From Alphaproteobacteria bacterium (GTDB lineage: Bacteria > Planctomycetota > Phycisphaerae > UBA1845): 53,633 nt of DNA. Under the pieces are notes generated by a model that saw nothing but the letters and a program-made list of their open reading frames with translations, was not told where the DNA came from and searched no databases. Shown here one piece after another: positions 18,788 to 26,876 of this stretch; positions within the stretch are counted from its first letter, which is position 1; every line of letters starts with the position of its first letter. A program made the position numbers and the translations under genes. Location: the NCBI GenBank assembly GCA_028285105.1, contig JANQQE010000017.1, positions 1 to 53,633 on the forward strand, in the 5' to 3' direction.

Positions 18788-19384
18788 AAAGTTGCACGCC
18801 GGGCCGAAATCTCAATAGAAAGATACGATTCGGGAGGGGGCGCCATCGACGGAAACGATGTCCGAAAACGATGCACGTCCGGACATCGCAAACGCAAAGA
18901 ACCCATCCAAAGTCCATGGGCGGGTCTATGGTCTGGCTAAGAATTTCGGCGAAGAAACCTCAGTTCCGGGGGCTGCCGATCTGCGACTGAAGAATCTACA
19001 GAATGAAGGGGGCTACGAAAAAGAGAATGTCATCAAGACATCCTGCAATCTGAAACGTGCAACCGCCAGCCGTCGTCAATGCCAGCCACCGGTAAGCTCG
19101 ATTTACATCAAATGGTTTGTTCTTACGCATGGTTGTTATCGTCCGTTGTTCGACCCACCGAATCCGGGCCAAATCGTCGTGGTTATTTCATCCGTCCGAT
19201 TGTGCCTGCCCTATGACAGCAGGTATGGCGTTACGAGTTGCAGAATTCTCGTTTCCAAACATCCGGGAAGAATTCCAAAGACAGTTCCTGCAAGCAGTGT
19301 CGCCGTTAACAGGGCTGTCTTGATGCGGATTGGTCGTTTTGTTCTCATTGTGCCGATGCTCCGATGAACCGTTGGTTGCCTCGA
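18788..19384. other. Intergenic stretch without a convincing gene
   Basis: About 600 bp. A plus-strand frame from 18858 (169 codons) has a fair start but no recognisable protein features, and its second half overlaps another unlikely frame; I do not call it. The region holds the upstream side of the helix-turn-helix gene and the downstream side of the outer-membrane gene. Confidence 0.4.
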
Positions 19385-20434
19385 TTACAATCCGATGACC
19401 AGATTGAAGTTTGCCCGCGACGATTGAAGGTTTGAACTGCTCGATTCCAGGGGAAATTCCCACGACATACCGAGTTGGGCGTTGTCGCACAGATTCCAAC
19501 GGAAACCGATACCGGCAGAAAAGAAGTCGCGGCCTGAAACGCGCGACGAGCCAATGTTACCGACGTCAAGATACTCCACTGAAAGGGGCAGACGCCCGGC
19601 ATCGGTCAACCAGTGAATTCCGTGAACTTCGATCAGCGGATAGAAATCCGGGAACAGTTCGTAATCGAGGTGCATGTTCCAGACAACCGACTGCGTGCCC
19701 AGGTTGCCATTCGTGGGAATGCGATAACTCACCGCCCCAATCAGATTGAATTTTTCCCAACTCTTGGCGAAACTGACGAATGGGCTGATCTCATGCTCGT
19801 TGCCCTGCAAAGCATACGCGGTTCCGTTGTCCCACTCCCAGCGGAAACCGGTCGAGAGAATAAAGTCATTGGCGTGGTCAACGATGAGGGCATATTTCAA
19901 ACCGATCGCGAAGTCATTCCAGCCGTCTGCGTCCGGCGTTATTCCGGATCGTACCTTGCTGTATCCGTCCTTTGTTGCAATGAACTGTAAACGCTCCGTC
20001 AAGGCCAGACGGATCTGCGCCGCAAACACCTGAATCTCGCCGCCTCGCAATTCGGAGCGATTTGGTATCCCGTGCCAGATGTAAATCAAACGAAGATCCG
20101 AATTGATGAACGGGTCTTCAAAGTAAAGAGGCATGCCCACGGGGCGGGGCGTCTTACGGAAGTGCCGGTCGCCCCACAGAAAGCCATCCCAGAGAAAGGT
20201 CTCATGTTGGTCAGCCGCCTCATCGGCATAGCTGCCATCTTCCGCGACGGCTTCTTCATCGCCTGCCTGATAGGCCAGCTTGAAGTCGTACTGTTCAAAG
20301 TCGTATTGATTGTCGGCTGCGACGTATTCGCCGGAATCACGACCGTCGCCACGCTGGGTTTGGGCTGTGGCTGTTGATACACACAACGGTATGACCAGCA
20401 CCGCACATGCAATGAACCCCTTGTTTCTGTTCAT
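19385..20434 (-). CDS. Outer-membrane beta-barrel protein
   Basis: 349 residues. A signal peptide covers about residues 1-24 (FIACAVLVIPLCVSTATAQ). An acidic, Tyr-rich stretch (about 30-75) is followed by alternating polar/aromatic beta strands such as FILSTGFRWEWDNG, FNLIGAVSYRIPTN and FFSAGIGFRWNLCDN, ending with a hydrophobic NFNLVIGL. This is the pattern of transporter-like or OmpW-size barrels. No specific substrate is indicated. GGAG lies 8 bp before the ATG. The gene is monocistronic by position. Confidence 0.8.
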   Translation of the reverse strand: MNRNKGFIACAVLVIPLCVSTATAQTQRGDGRDSGEYVAADNQYDFEQYDFKLAYQAGDEEAVAEDGSYADEAADQHETFLWDGFLWGDRHFRKTPRPVGMPLYFEDPFINSDLRLIYIWHGIPNRSELRGGEIQVFAAQIRLALTERLQFIATKDGYSKVRSGITPDADGWNDFAIGLKYALIVDHANDFILSTGFRWEWDNGTAYALQGNEHEISPFVSFAKSWEKFNLIGAVSYRIPTNGNLGTQSVVWNMHLDYELFPDFYPLIEVHGIHWLTDAGRLPLSVEYLDVGNIGSSRVSGRDFFSAGIGFRWNLCDNAQLGMSWEFPLESSSSNLQSSRANFNLVIGL

Positions 20435-20825
20435 GACGCATCTCCGATTAGGATGTCACTTTTGCTTGATTTGAATTCAGGGCCAATCGGACTTGAACGA
20501 TCCGCGCACTGCCGCCCAGCCGACGCAAGAACCCTGATATCAATCGCAATACATCCGACGTGCCTGAAGTTCGGACGAAAGGAACCATTTTTGAAGATTC
20601 GGTTTCCAGCGGTTCTATCGTCGCGCCACCGCGGATTTCTCAACTAAAAAGTTCAATGGTCGTTACCACGGACGACAAACGGGCCGGCTGCACGTTGAAT
20701 TCAGCATGCCTCAGTCGAACAAAAGATGGGGTGATTCGCGGAGTCCTTGCGCGATCTCCACCACTGCGCGAAATGCCACAATTTGACGATGTCGCTCTTC
20801 AATGAACGATCCGCGGGGCGCGCAC
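20435..20825. other. Intergenic region between barrel protein and SelW-like gene
   Basis: About 390 bp. It should contain the promoter of the outer-membrane gene (minus strand). Short plus-strand frames have no protein-like features. I see no RNA gene. Confidence 0.45.
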
Positions 20826-20861
20826 AAAAAAACCGCCCAGGCATCATTGCCGCAGGCGGTA
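20826..20861 (-). terminator. Rho-independent terminator of the SelW-like gene
   Basis: On the minus strand ACCGCC...GGCA-atga-TGCC...GGCGGT forms a strong, slightly bulged stem followed by seven T. It lies about 80 bp after the stop of the SelW-like gene and ends that transcript. Confidence 0.8.
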
Positions 20862-20941
20862 TGATATAGCCACAGACGATTCGATCAGATCGTCTCAATT
20901 CGAATGGGTGGTTTGCAACCGACCGGTTGCCGCGTTCACCC

Positions 20942-21172
20942 TCACGTCGAGGTAAAGCTTTTGATTTTTTGAATCAATGGATCGTGTTCTGGAAACTCGC
21001 CGGTCTGATGTTTGCTGTAAACCAGATCGCCGTTGACCTTCACATCGAAGACACCGCCCTTGCCGGCGATCATTTCGCAATCGACGCCGAAGTTCTTCTT
21101 GATGTCTGCCGCCAAACTGGTGGCTGTCGGTTCGTAGTTTCACTGCATGCAATATTCGATTGATATGTGCAT
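20942..21172 (-). CDS. SelW-like selenoprotein of the Rdx family, CxxU site (in-frame UGA)
   Basis: This gene is invisible to standard gene calling because codon 11 is TGA. From the ATG at 21172, preceded at 9 bp by AAGGAG, the 76-residue product starts MHISIEYCMQ-U-NYEPTA: Cys8 and Sec11 form the CxxU motif at the end of the first beta strand, as in selenoprotein W. The rest fits the Rdx thioredoxin-like fold: a helix (TSLAADIKKNFG), the strand CEMIAGKGGVFDVKVNGDL, the typical LVYSKHQTGEFPEHD segment and a C-terminal helix. The reading frame stays open to a TGA at 20942, where homology also ends. A hairpin follows the UGA at the right distance, and selA/selB are 4-6 kb away. The protein is probably a cytoplasmic thiol-redox protein. 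A terminator closes the single-gene transcript. Confidence 0.92.
21108..21142 (-). promoter_or_regulatory. SECIS-like hairpin of the SelW-like gene, with its UGA
   Basis: The UGA (21142-21140) is followed after 15 nt by GCCACCAGTTTGGCGGC (21124-21108): three pairs, one mismatch, three pairs and a GUU apical loop. The loop starts 22 nt after the UGA and has G at its first position, as bacterial SECIS elements require. The stem is weaker than that of the SelL-like gene. Confidence 0.65.
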
Positions 21173-21247
21173 TGGCTGGTCTCCTTTTAGAACATCCCGA
21201 TTCAAGTGCATGTCAAAAATACAGTGTAACAATCGCGATCCTGCATG

Positions 21248-21892
21248 TCACCCGGGAAGTTCGCTGAGGCTACTCAACTTCCTGGTGCCGATCTGGATGG
21301 GCCTGACGTAGATTAACTGCCAATCTTCGCCGTCGCGCTCGAACTTTAACTCCCAGATGCTGGGGATTGGTCCCTGATAATAATCGGAGTTGCTCGTAAA
21401 TTGCACACCAATCCGAACGGTGGCTGTCTCGCCATTGATTTCCACATTTTTGATCGTCAGCTTCAGGTCTTCGACGTCGTGCCGTCCGAGACTTCTTTCT
21501 ACGTAGGCCATAAACGATTTCTTGTCGTACGCCTCGGCTGAAAAACGCGCCGACACGTGCGTTTCAATACCGGCAAGATCACCCGTATCGACGGCGTGTA
21601 CAATCGCCTCGCAGACGATTGCGATTCGCTCGCGATCGGTGGTCACGAATTTCTGAAGCAGCGGGATCGCCACGCAGACAACCAGCCCGATCAAGACCGC
21701 CCACTTCAACCGCGACGTCCGCCGTCGAAGCCACGCCACGAGCAGAAAGTACTCGATCAGCACGAGCAAGCCGACCAACCAATACGATTGTTCAAACAGC
21801 AGCGACTGAACGATGGGTATGCCTCCTTCAATAGAACGCGAAAAGATGTGCCACTGCTCTGCGAGCAGTACGGACTGCTGGCGACGATTCAA
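21248..21892 (-). CDS. Small membrane protein with a soluble NTF2-like C-terminal domain
   Basis: The open frame has up to 214 residues from a TTG at 21892. Two hydrophobic helices (about 36-53, WLVGLLVLIEYFLLVAWL, and 63-81) are followed by a domain from about 85 that resembles NTF2-like folds: a helical start (IAIVCEAIVHAVDTGDLAGI), then strands with LTIKNVEINGETATVRIGVQ and IWELKFERDGEDWQLIYV. The start is unclear. A perfect AAGGAGG (21828-21822) lies inside the frame, 7 bp before an in-frame ATC at 21814, with no ATG/GTG/TTG nearby. The TTG start has no ribosome-binding site and lies within an inverted repeat. The function is unknown. Confidence 0.7.
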   Translation of the reverse strand: MNRRQQSVLLAEQWHIFSRSIEGGIPIVQSLLFEQSYWLVGLLVLIEYFLLVAWLRRRTSRLKWAVLIGLVVCVAIPLLQKFVTTDRERIAIVCEAIVHAVDTGDLAGIETHVSARFSAEAYDKKSFMAYVERSLGRHDVEDLKLTIKNVEINGETATVRIGVQFTSNSDYYQGPIPSIWELKFERDGEDWQLIYVRPIQIGTRKLSSLSELPG

Positions 21893-21921
21893 AGATCATT
21901 ACTCGCAGAGCAGTGGCGCAC
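21848..21921. repeat. Long inverted repeat at the 5' end of the membrane protein gene
   Basis: GTGCCACTGCTCTGCGAG (21848-21865) is matched by CTCGCAGAGCAGTGGCGCAC (21902-21921), complementary over 18 bp with a one-base insertion; the spacer is 36 bp. The transcript of the minus-strand gene could fold here. It could be an operator, an attenuator-like structure or a small mobile repeat. Confidence 0.8.
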
Positions 21922-22022
21922 ATGCACTGCCATTCGCCAGCCGATCATAGATGCGTCGACCGGCGATTTCCGGCTTGTTTCGGGTGAGATTCGAGCAAAT
22001 CTGCCGATACGCCGATGTAACC

Positions 22023-22052
22023 TTGGCGGAATTTCGATTCGATTGATACAAT
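22023..22052 (+). promoter_or_regulatory. Possible sigma-70 promoter of clpS
   Basis: TTGGCG (22023-22028) and TACAAT (22047-22052) are spaced by 18 bp, about 70 bp before the clpS start. The fit is moderate. Confidence 0.4.
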
Positions 22053-22123
22053 GACGGTAAGTAGAGGCCCACTGCCAAGAAGGTCAACTTCGCCGATGCA
22101 AGTTTAAGGAACCGGACGAGAAA

Positions 22124-22483
22124 ATGTCAGACGACTCAAACAAGAAGCAAGCTTCCGAGAACGCCCCCGCAAAGAACGACGATTCTTCGACGGCAGTCCT
22201 TGACAAGCCAGCTCAGAAGAAGGCTCCGAGCAAGCTCAAGCCCGGGATGCTTCCTCCTTACAAGGTGCTGCTCCACAACGACGACGTCAATGAGGTCGAT
22301 CATGTCATCGTGTCGCTCCTCAAGGTGACGCCGCTGAACATGGACGATGCCGTCGAGAAGATGCTCGAAGCCCACAACACCGGCTTGTCGCTGTTGTTGG
22401 TCACCCATCAGGAATTGGCCGAGATGTATCAGGAGCAGCTTACGTCGCTGAGCCTCACCGTTACCATCGAACCTGACGCCTAG
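22124..22483 (+). CDS. clpS: ATP-dependent Clp protease adaptor ClpS
   Basis: 119 residues. A ~40-residue Lys/Asp/Ser-rich disordered N-terminus precedes the compact ClpS domain. Signature parts are PPYKVLLHNDDVNEVDHVI, the helix DDAVEKMLEAHNTG and the C-terminal strand LSLTVTIEPDA; the Asn-Asp-Asp and His residues that bind N-terminal degrons are present. ClpS delivers N-end-rule substrates to ClpAP or ClpCP. Neither clpA nor clpC is adjacent. Usual family length is ~100-110, so the N-tail is slightly long. Confidence 0.95.
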   Translation: MSDDSNKKQASENAPAKNDDSSTAVLDKPAQKKAPSKLKPGMLPPYKVLLHNDDVNEVDHVIVSLLKVTPLNMDDAVEKMLEAHNTGLSLLLVTHQELAEMYQEQLTSLSLTVTIEPDA

Positions 22484-22551
22484 GTCGCTATCCCGCGCAA
22501 CGCATACCGCCGGAATTGGTCGATTGCCCCGCGATCGCTTAGCATGCGCGC

Positions 22552-23292
22552 ATGAACGATTCCGCCGAAATGGACGCTCCCCAGACGTGGCTCGACCGGC
22601 AGGTCCACGCCCGGCCCGAGTTGCCGTATATCGCGCCATTTATGACCTTCCTCGCATTGATGGCCGTCGGTCAATTCTTCGAAGGCCCGCAGCATGTGCC
22701 GTGGCTTTACACGCTTCGCACAGTCGGCGCACTTGTCGTCTCATTGATGTTCTGGAAGTACTTCCCGCCGCTGGGCAAACCGCACATTCTGCTGTCCGTC
22801 GTGTTGGCCGTTGTGTCGACAGCGATGTGGATTTACGTCCACAAATGGTTCGCCGCGCAAAGCTGGTATCCCAAGACGCAAATCATGGGTCGCGACGCCG
22901 AACCGAAGGACTATTACAACTGCTACGAACAGTTGGGACGCGGCTGGGCGCTTTGGTTGTTCTTGATTGTGCGGATCGGCGGTGCGTCGATTGTCGTACC
23001 CATCGTCGAGGAAATCTTCTGGCGCGGTTTCGTCCTCCGCGTACTCATCGATTCGCGCCGTTTCGAAACCGTTCCGCTGGGCATGTACACATTCCGCTCG
23101 TTTATCATCTGCTCGATCGCGTCAGCCCTCGAACACCCGATGTGGGAGGTCGGCATTCTATGCTGGCTCTTCTGGAACCTGCTGTTCTACTGGAAGAAGA
23201 GCCTGCTCTTCATGATGGTCATGCACGGCCTGACGAACTTCATGCTCTACACCTACGTAGTCTGGAAAGAGGACTGGGTGTTCTGGTCGTAG
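22552..23292 (+). CDS. CPBP-family intramembrane glutamic protease (CAAX-protease related)
   Basis: 246 residues with about six to eight hydrophobic helices. The conserved motifs of the CPBP (Abi/CAAX) family are in place: EEIFWRG at 153-159 (EExxxR), then EHPMWE with His195, and MHGLTNF with His225 and Asn229. This version resembles the CAAX-prenyl-protease-related group associated with exosortase and C-terminal sorting systems. In other bacteria CPBP proteases remove C-terminal sorting tails such as MYXO-CTERM. The window also encodes a secreted protein with a Cys-Gly sorting tail (15253-17772), a candidate substrate. That link is inference. Confidence 0.88.
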   Translation: MNDSAEMDAPQTWLDRQVHARPELPYIAPFMTFLALMAVGQFFEGPQHVPWLYTLRTVGALVVSLMFWKYFPPLGKPHILLSVVLAVVSTAMWIYVHKWFAAQSWYPKTQIMGRDAEPKDYYNCYEQLGRGWALWLFLIVRIGGASIVVPIVEEIFWRGFVLRVLIDSRRFETVPLGMYTFRSFIICSIASALEHPMWEVGILCWLFWNLLFYWKKSLLFMMVMHGLTNFMLYTYVVWKEDWVFWS

Positions 23293-23316
23293 TTGAATCT
23301 TCGAGACGGCTCTTCG

Positions 23317-24066
23317 ATGATCGAAAGCAATCGAGATTGCGATTCACCGTCCAATCACATTCCCGCTGACGCCAAGTGCATCGAATGCGGCTATCGACTG
23401 CTCGGTTTGTTTAATACGGTTTGTCCCGAATGCGGGTTACCGTTCGAACCTGATGATCCTGAAACATACCACACACCTTCACTTCCAAACTGGATTCGGA
23501 AGAACAGCCACCCTCCACGTAAGCGGTACGTTTGGTGTTTCTTTATCGTCTTGCTGCTGACAATCTTGGATGTCAGTAGTCCAGGGCATGCCCATCTGGC
23601 AATATGCCTCTGGACCCCGGCTTGCGTGCTGGCAATATTTTTCCTCAGTCTTGATTGGGTGCTGAAGGTCATTGCACGTCGGGTCGCCCAAGAACTACCA
23701 GGGGTCAAAGATTCGGAACCTCTGCGTCGCTGGTTGTGGACACCGATAATGATTGCAGTTGTTATCTCTCTGCTCATGTACCCTTGGCCCGCATACCTGC
23801 GATTTCAATTAAGCAAGGTGGCAATGGAAAAAGCCATCAACAATCCGCCTGCCATCGCGCATCCTGAATCAGTTCAAATCGGATTTTTCTGGGTGCAACG
23901 TGTCACCAAGAACTTGGACGGTAGCGTGTTCTTTGAAACTGGCGTGAAATTCTTAGACATGTCCGGTTTCTTGTATGTTCCGGCGAGTTCACTCCCACTC
24001 ATGGGCGATTACTATTTGGATCACAAGTTAACTGAAAACTGGTACATTGGTGGCGAGCGATTTTAG
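23317..24066 (+). CDS. Zinc-ribbon membrane protein, copy 1 of a tandem duplicate
   Basis: 249 residues from the ATG at 23317; a TTG at 23293 directly after the previous stop is possible but less natural. The zinc ribbon is CIECGYRLLGL with VCPECG at about 26-50. Three hydrophobic helices follow (FFIVLLLTILDV, CLWTPACVLAIFFLSL, PIMIAVVISLLMYPW), then a soluble domain of ~85 residues ending ENWYIGGERF. It has the same length and layout as the gene at 24174-24923. It belongs to a planctomycete-type family I cannot name functionally. Confidence 0.75.
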   Translation: MIESNRDCDSPSNHIPADAKCIECGYRLLGLFNTVCPECGLPFEPDDPETYHTPSLPNWIRKNSHPPRKRYVWCFFIVLLLTILDVSSPGHAHLAICLWTPACVLAIFFLSLDWVLKVIARRVAQELPGVKDSEPLRRWLWTPIMIAVVISLLMYPWPAYLRFQLSKVAMEKAINNPPAIAHPESVQIGFFWVQRVTKNLDGSVFFETGVKFLDMSGFLYVPASSLPLMGDYYLDHKLTENWYIGGERF

Positions 24067-24075
24067 CTCTTGGCG

Positions 24076-24177
24076 ATGAATCAAAACTCAAACCATTTTG
24101 CAAAACACCTCATCCTCGGTACTGCCGGGCACATCGATCATGGCAAGATTCTAGACGTTCGGGCGGCGATTCGATGA
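24076..24177 (+). pseudogene. Truncated duplicate of the selB 5' end
   Basis: A 33-codon frame starting ATG at 24076 and running into a TGA at 24175. It contains [15 protein letters not shown], nearly identical to SelB residues 10-24, then breaks off after the P-loop Lys into unrelated IL-DVRAAIR. It sits 9 bp behind zinc-ribbon gene 1, just as selB sits 10 bp behind zinc-ribbon gene 2. The offset between the two starts is 858 bp. It is a relic of a tandem duplication. If translated, the peptide would be non-functional. Confidence 0.9.
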
Positions 24178-24923
24178 CGGACAGAAATCAATCAAGCATT
24201 CCGCCAACGTCCCTGCTGCCTGAAGATGCCAAGTGTTTTCGATGTGGCTATCGACTTTGCGGCCTGCCGAATCGGATCTGTCCGGAATGTGGATTGACTT
24301 TTGATCCACAAGATCTCAGTTCCTATCACACGCCAGTGTGGCCCGACCGATTGAGACGCTATGGCCGCCCACCGCTGAAGAAGCATACATGGATTCTCGT
24401 TGCCGTTGTGCTTCTTGTATTCATCGATGTAAGCAGGCCAGGACCTTCAAAATTCATCCCACCGATAATCTCCCCTGTCGGCATCGCCTTGCTCGCTTGG
24501 CTCTCAATCGACTGGATCTTAAGACTGATCGTCAGACGCATCGCCAAGCAAATGCCCGATACTCCACCGCCCAACCCGACGCGATCCTGGTTGTGCCTGC
24601 CCGTCCTGCTGGTCATCTTGCTGTCATTCAAAATCTACCCCTGGCCGGCTTATCTGCGTTTTCAGCTAAGCCGAAGCGCCTTTGAGCATGCAGTACAAGA
24701 CATGCCATTGATCGCTGACCCTGCCGGAGAATACATTGGGTGGCATAGAGTCTTCGACATTCGCGAGAATCCCGATGGGTGCATATTCTTTGACTTGGGG
24801 GGCGGGTACCTTCGCAAGTCAGGGTTCTGGTTCATCCCAACAGATGCGCCCATGGTCTCGGGCAAATCGTACACTCGGCATGAACTCATCGAAAATTGGT
24901 ACATCGGCGGCCAGCGCCTTTAA
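24174..24923 (+). CDS. Zinc-ribbon membrane protein, copy 2 of a tandem duplicate
   Basis: 249 residues, same length as copy 1. The zinc ribbon is CFRCGYRLCGL with ICPECG; three membrane helices follow (TWILVAVVLLVFIDV, ISPVGIALLAWLSID, LPVLLVILLSFKIYPW), then the soluble C-terminal domain ending ENWYIGGQRL. The block YPWPAYLRFQLS is shared with copy 1. Divergence between copies is substantial, so the duplication is not recent. The stop lies 10 bp before selB, suggesting co-transcription. The function is unknown. Confidence 0.78.
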   Translation: MTDRNQSSIPPTSLLPEDAKCFRCGYRLCGLPNRICPECGLTFDPQDLSSYHTPVWPDRLRRYGRPPLKKHTWILVAVVLLVFIDVSRPGPSKFIPPIISPVGIALLAWLSIDWILRLIVRRIAKQMPDTPPPNPTRSWLCLPVLLVILLSFKIYPWPAYLRFQLSRSAFEHAVQDMPLIADPAGEYIGWHRVFDIRENPDGCIFFDLGGGYLRKSGFWFIPTDAPMVSGKSYTRHELIENWYIGGQRL

Positions 24924-24933
24924 TTCCTGACTC

Positions 24934-26859
24934 ATGGCAATCAATACAATTCATTCAACCAAGCACCTCATCCTCGGAACTGCCGGGCACATCGATCATG
25001 GCAAGACTTCTTTGATCGAGGCCCTGACCGGGACGAATGCTGACCGTTTGCCTGAAGAGAAGCGGCGGGGGATGACGATTGAGTTGGGGTTTGCTCAGCT
25101 TCGGCTGGGTGAATTTGATTTTGGTGTTGTGGATGTTCCGGGGCATGAGCGGTTTGTTCGCACGATGGTGGCTGGCGCGACTGGCGTCGACGTTGCGCTG
25201 ATCGTCGTGGCAGCCGACGATTCGGTGATGCCGCAGACCGTCGAGCACATCGAAATCCTGCAATTGCTCGGCGTCACGCGGGCGGTGGTTGCGATTAACA
25301 AGTGCGACCTTGTCGATGACAGTCTCGCCGAATTCGTTGAAGCCGAACTGGCTGAATTGCTTGAGGGTACGCCGCTGGCTGGTGCGCCCATGGTTCGCGT
25401 GTCTGCCGTCAAACAGACCGGACTTGACGAACTACGAGCTGCGATCATCGCCCAAGCCGAGCAGGTCAAACGCATACATGCCGACCTGCCCTTCCGCATG
25501 CCCATCGACCGCGTGTTTTCCGTCGCGGGGCGCGGCACTGTCGTCACCGGTTCGGTCCTCAGCGGCAGCGTACATGCCAGCGACACGCTCGACCATTGGC
25601 CGCACGGCGAAACCGTCCGCGTCCGCGAAGTGCAATCGCACGGCAAAGTGAGCGACCAATCGCATGCCGGTCAACGGACCGCGATCAACTTACAAAGCAC
25701 CGGCAAAACCGCCCCCCAGCGCGGCGACGAGTTAGCCGCCCCCGACACCGTCCGCCCCACGAGCCTTCTCGACGTCCGCCTTGAATGCCTTTCAAGCCAT
25801 CGCGAACCCATCAAGAACCACTCGCGCCTCCGCGTGTGCATCGCCGCGACGGAAGTCATGGGCCGCTGCGTCTGTTTGACCGGCGACCGAATCGATGCGG
25901 GCGGCAGCGAATACGTGCAACTTCGACTTTCCGAACCGATCGTCGCGAGTTACGGGCAACGTTTTATCGTGCGAGACGAAAATGCGGCAAGAACGGCTGG
26001 CGGTGGTACGGTCTTGCGGGCCAATCCACGTCGCAGTAGCCGCAACATGACCGCGAGCATCGAGGGTCTTAAAGCGCTCGATAAAGGTGACGCCCAACAG
26101 CGCATCGAAGAATGCATCGGCTACGCACGCTTCGAGATGCCAGCGCCCGAGCGCCTTTCGCTCGATGCGTCAGTGCCACTAAGTGACATTTCCGAGCACA
26201 CCGAAGCCCTGCGCAGGGCCAAACGATTGATCGCGCTTTCGGGCGATCGCCTTATCAGCAAAACATTCCTCGATGCATTCGTCGCCCGCGCCACCGCATG
26301 GGTCAAACGTTACCACCAGATGCATCCGCAGGAACCGGGCATCCTCGTAGAAACGTTGACGGGCTGGCTCGCGCGCAAGGGTGGCGTCGCGGCGTTGGGC
26401 AGACCTCTGCTCGAAAAACTCATCGCCGCACGCAACGTACGCCGTATAGGCCGCTACATCTGCCACGTCGACTTCGCCCCGCAACTTTCTAAGCAGGACG
26501 AACGGTTGCTCGATCAATTGCTGTCGATACTGGAAGCCAGCGGGTTCGCCCCGCCGCTGCTCGATGCCCTCATCAAACAAACGGAATCGAACAAATCCCG
26601 CGTCGATAAACTTCTTAAAATTGCCGGCTCTGTCGGACAAGTTGTTAGAATCGATGCATCGCTTTATCTTCATGCGTCGGCTGAGCAGCAACTTCGCGAG
26701 CGCGTGCGGGAACTGTTTGAGCAGGTTGGCCCGTTTACGGTGTCGAGCCTGCGCGAGGCGATCGATTCGAGTCGCAAATACGTCGTCCCGTTCGTCGAAC
26801 ATCTGGATCGAATCGGATTCACCAAACGCGACGGCGATGTCCGAACCGTTTTGTCGTAG
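24934..26859 (+). CDS. selB: Selenocysteine-specific translation elongation factor SelB
   Basis: 641 residues. The EF-Tu-like GTPase domain has G1 AGHIDHGK (17-24), G2 [10 protein letters not shown]3 DVPGH (67-71) and G4 NKCD (122-125). GMTIELGFA is diagnostic of SelB rather than EF-Tu. Domains II and III extend to about 370, and the last ~250 residues form the winged-helix array that binds the SECIS hairpin. SelB brings Sec-tRNA to UGA codons. Its stop is 17 bp before selA. Two UGA-containing genes in this window (4674-5228 and 20942-21172) are its presumed targets. Confidence 0.97.
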   Translation: MAINTIHSTKHLILGTAGHIDHGKTSLIEALTGTNADRLPEEKRRGMTIELGFAQLRLGEFDFGVVDVPGHERFVRTMVAGATGVDVALIVVAADDSVMPQTVEHIEILQLLGVTRAVVAINKCDLVDDSLAEFVEAELAELLEGTPLAGAPMVRVSAVKQTGLDELRAAIIAQAEQVKRIHADLPFRMPIDRVFSVAGRGTVVTGSVLSGSVHASDTLDHWPHGETVRVREVQSHGKVSDQSHAGQRTAINLQSTGKTAPQRGDELAAPDTVRPTSLLDVRLECLSSHREPIKNHSRLRVCIAATEVMGRCVCLTGDRIDAGGSEYVQLRLSEPIVASYGQRFIVRDENAARTAGGGTVLRANPRRSSRNMTASIEGLKALDKGDAQQRIEECIGYARFEMPAPERLSLDASVPLSDISEHTEALRRAKRLIALSGDRLISKTFLDAFVARATAWVKRYHQMHPQEPGILVETLTGWLARKGGVAALGRPLLEKLIAARNVRRIGRYICHVDFAPQLSKQDERLLDQLLSILEASGFAPPLLDALIKQTESNKSRVDKLLKIAGSVGQVVRIDASLYLHASAEQQLRERVRELFEQVGPFTVSSLREAIDSSRKYVVPFVEHLDRIGFTKRDGDVRTVLS

Positions 26860-26876
26860 TAACAGTAGAAACTGAT

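Noticed and set aside
18858..19367. 169-codon + strand frame between the HTH-like protein and the barrel protein
   Set aside because: Fair start but no recognisable fold, and the second half has erratic composition; conservation would be needed to accept it.
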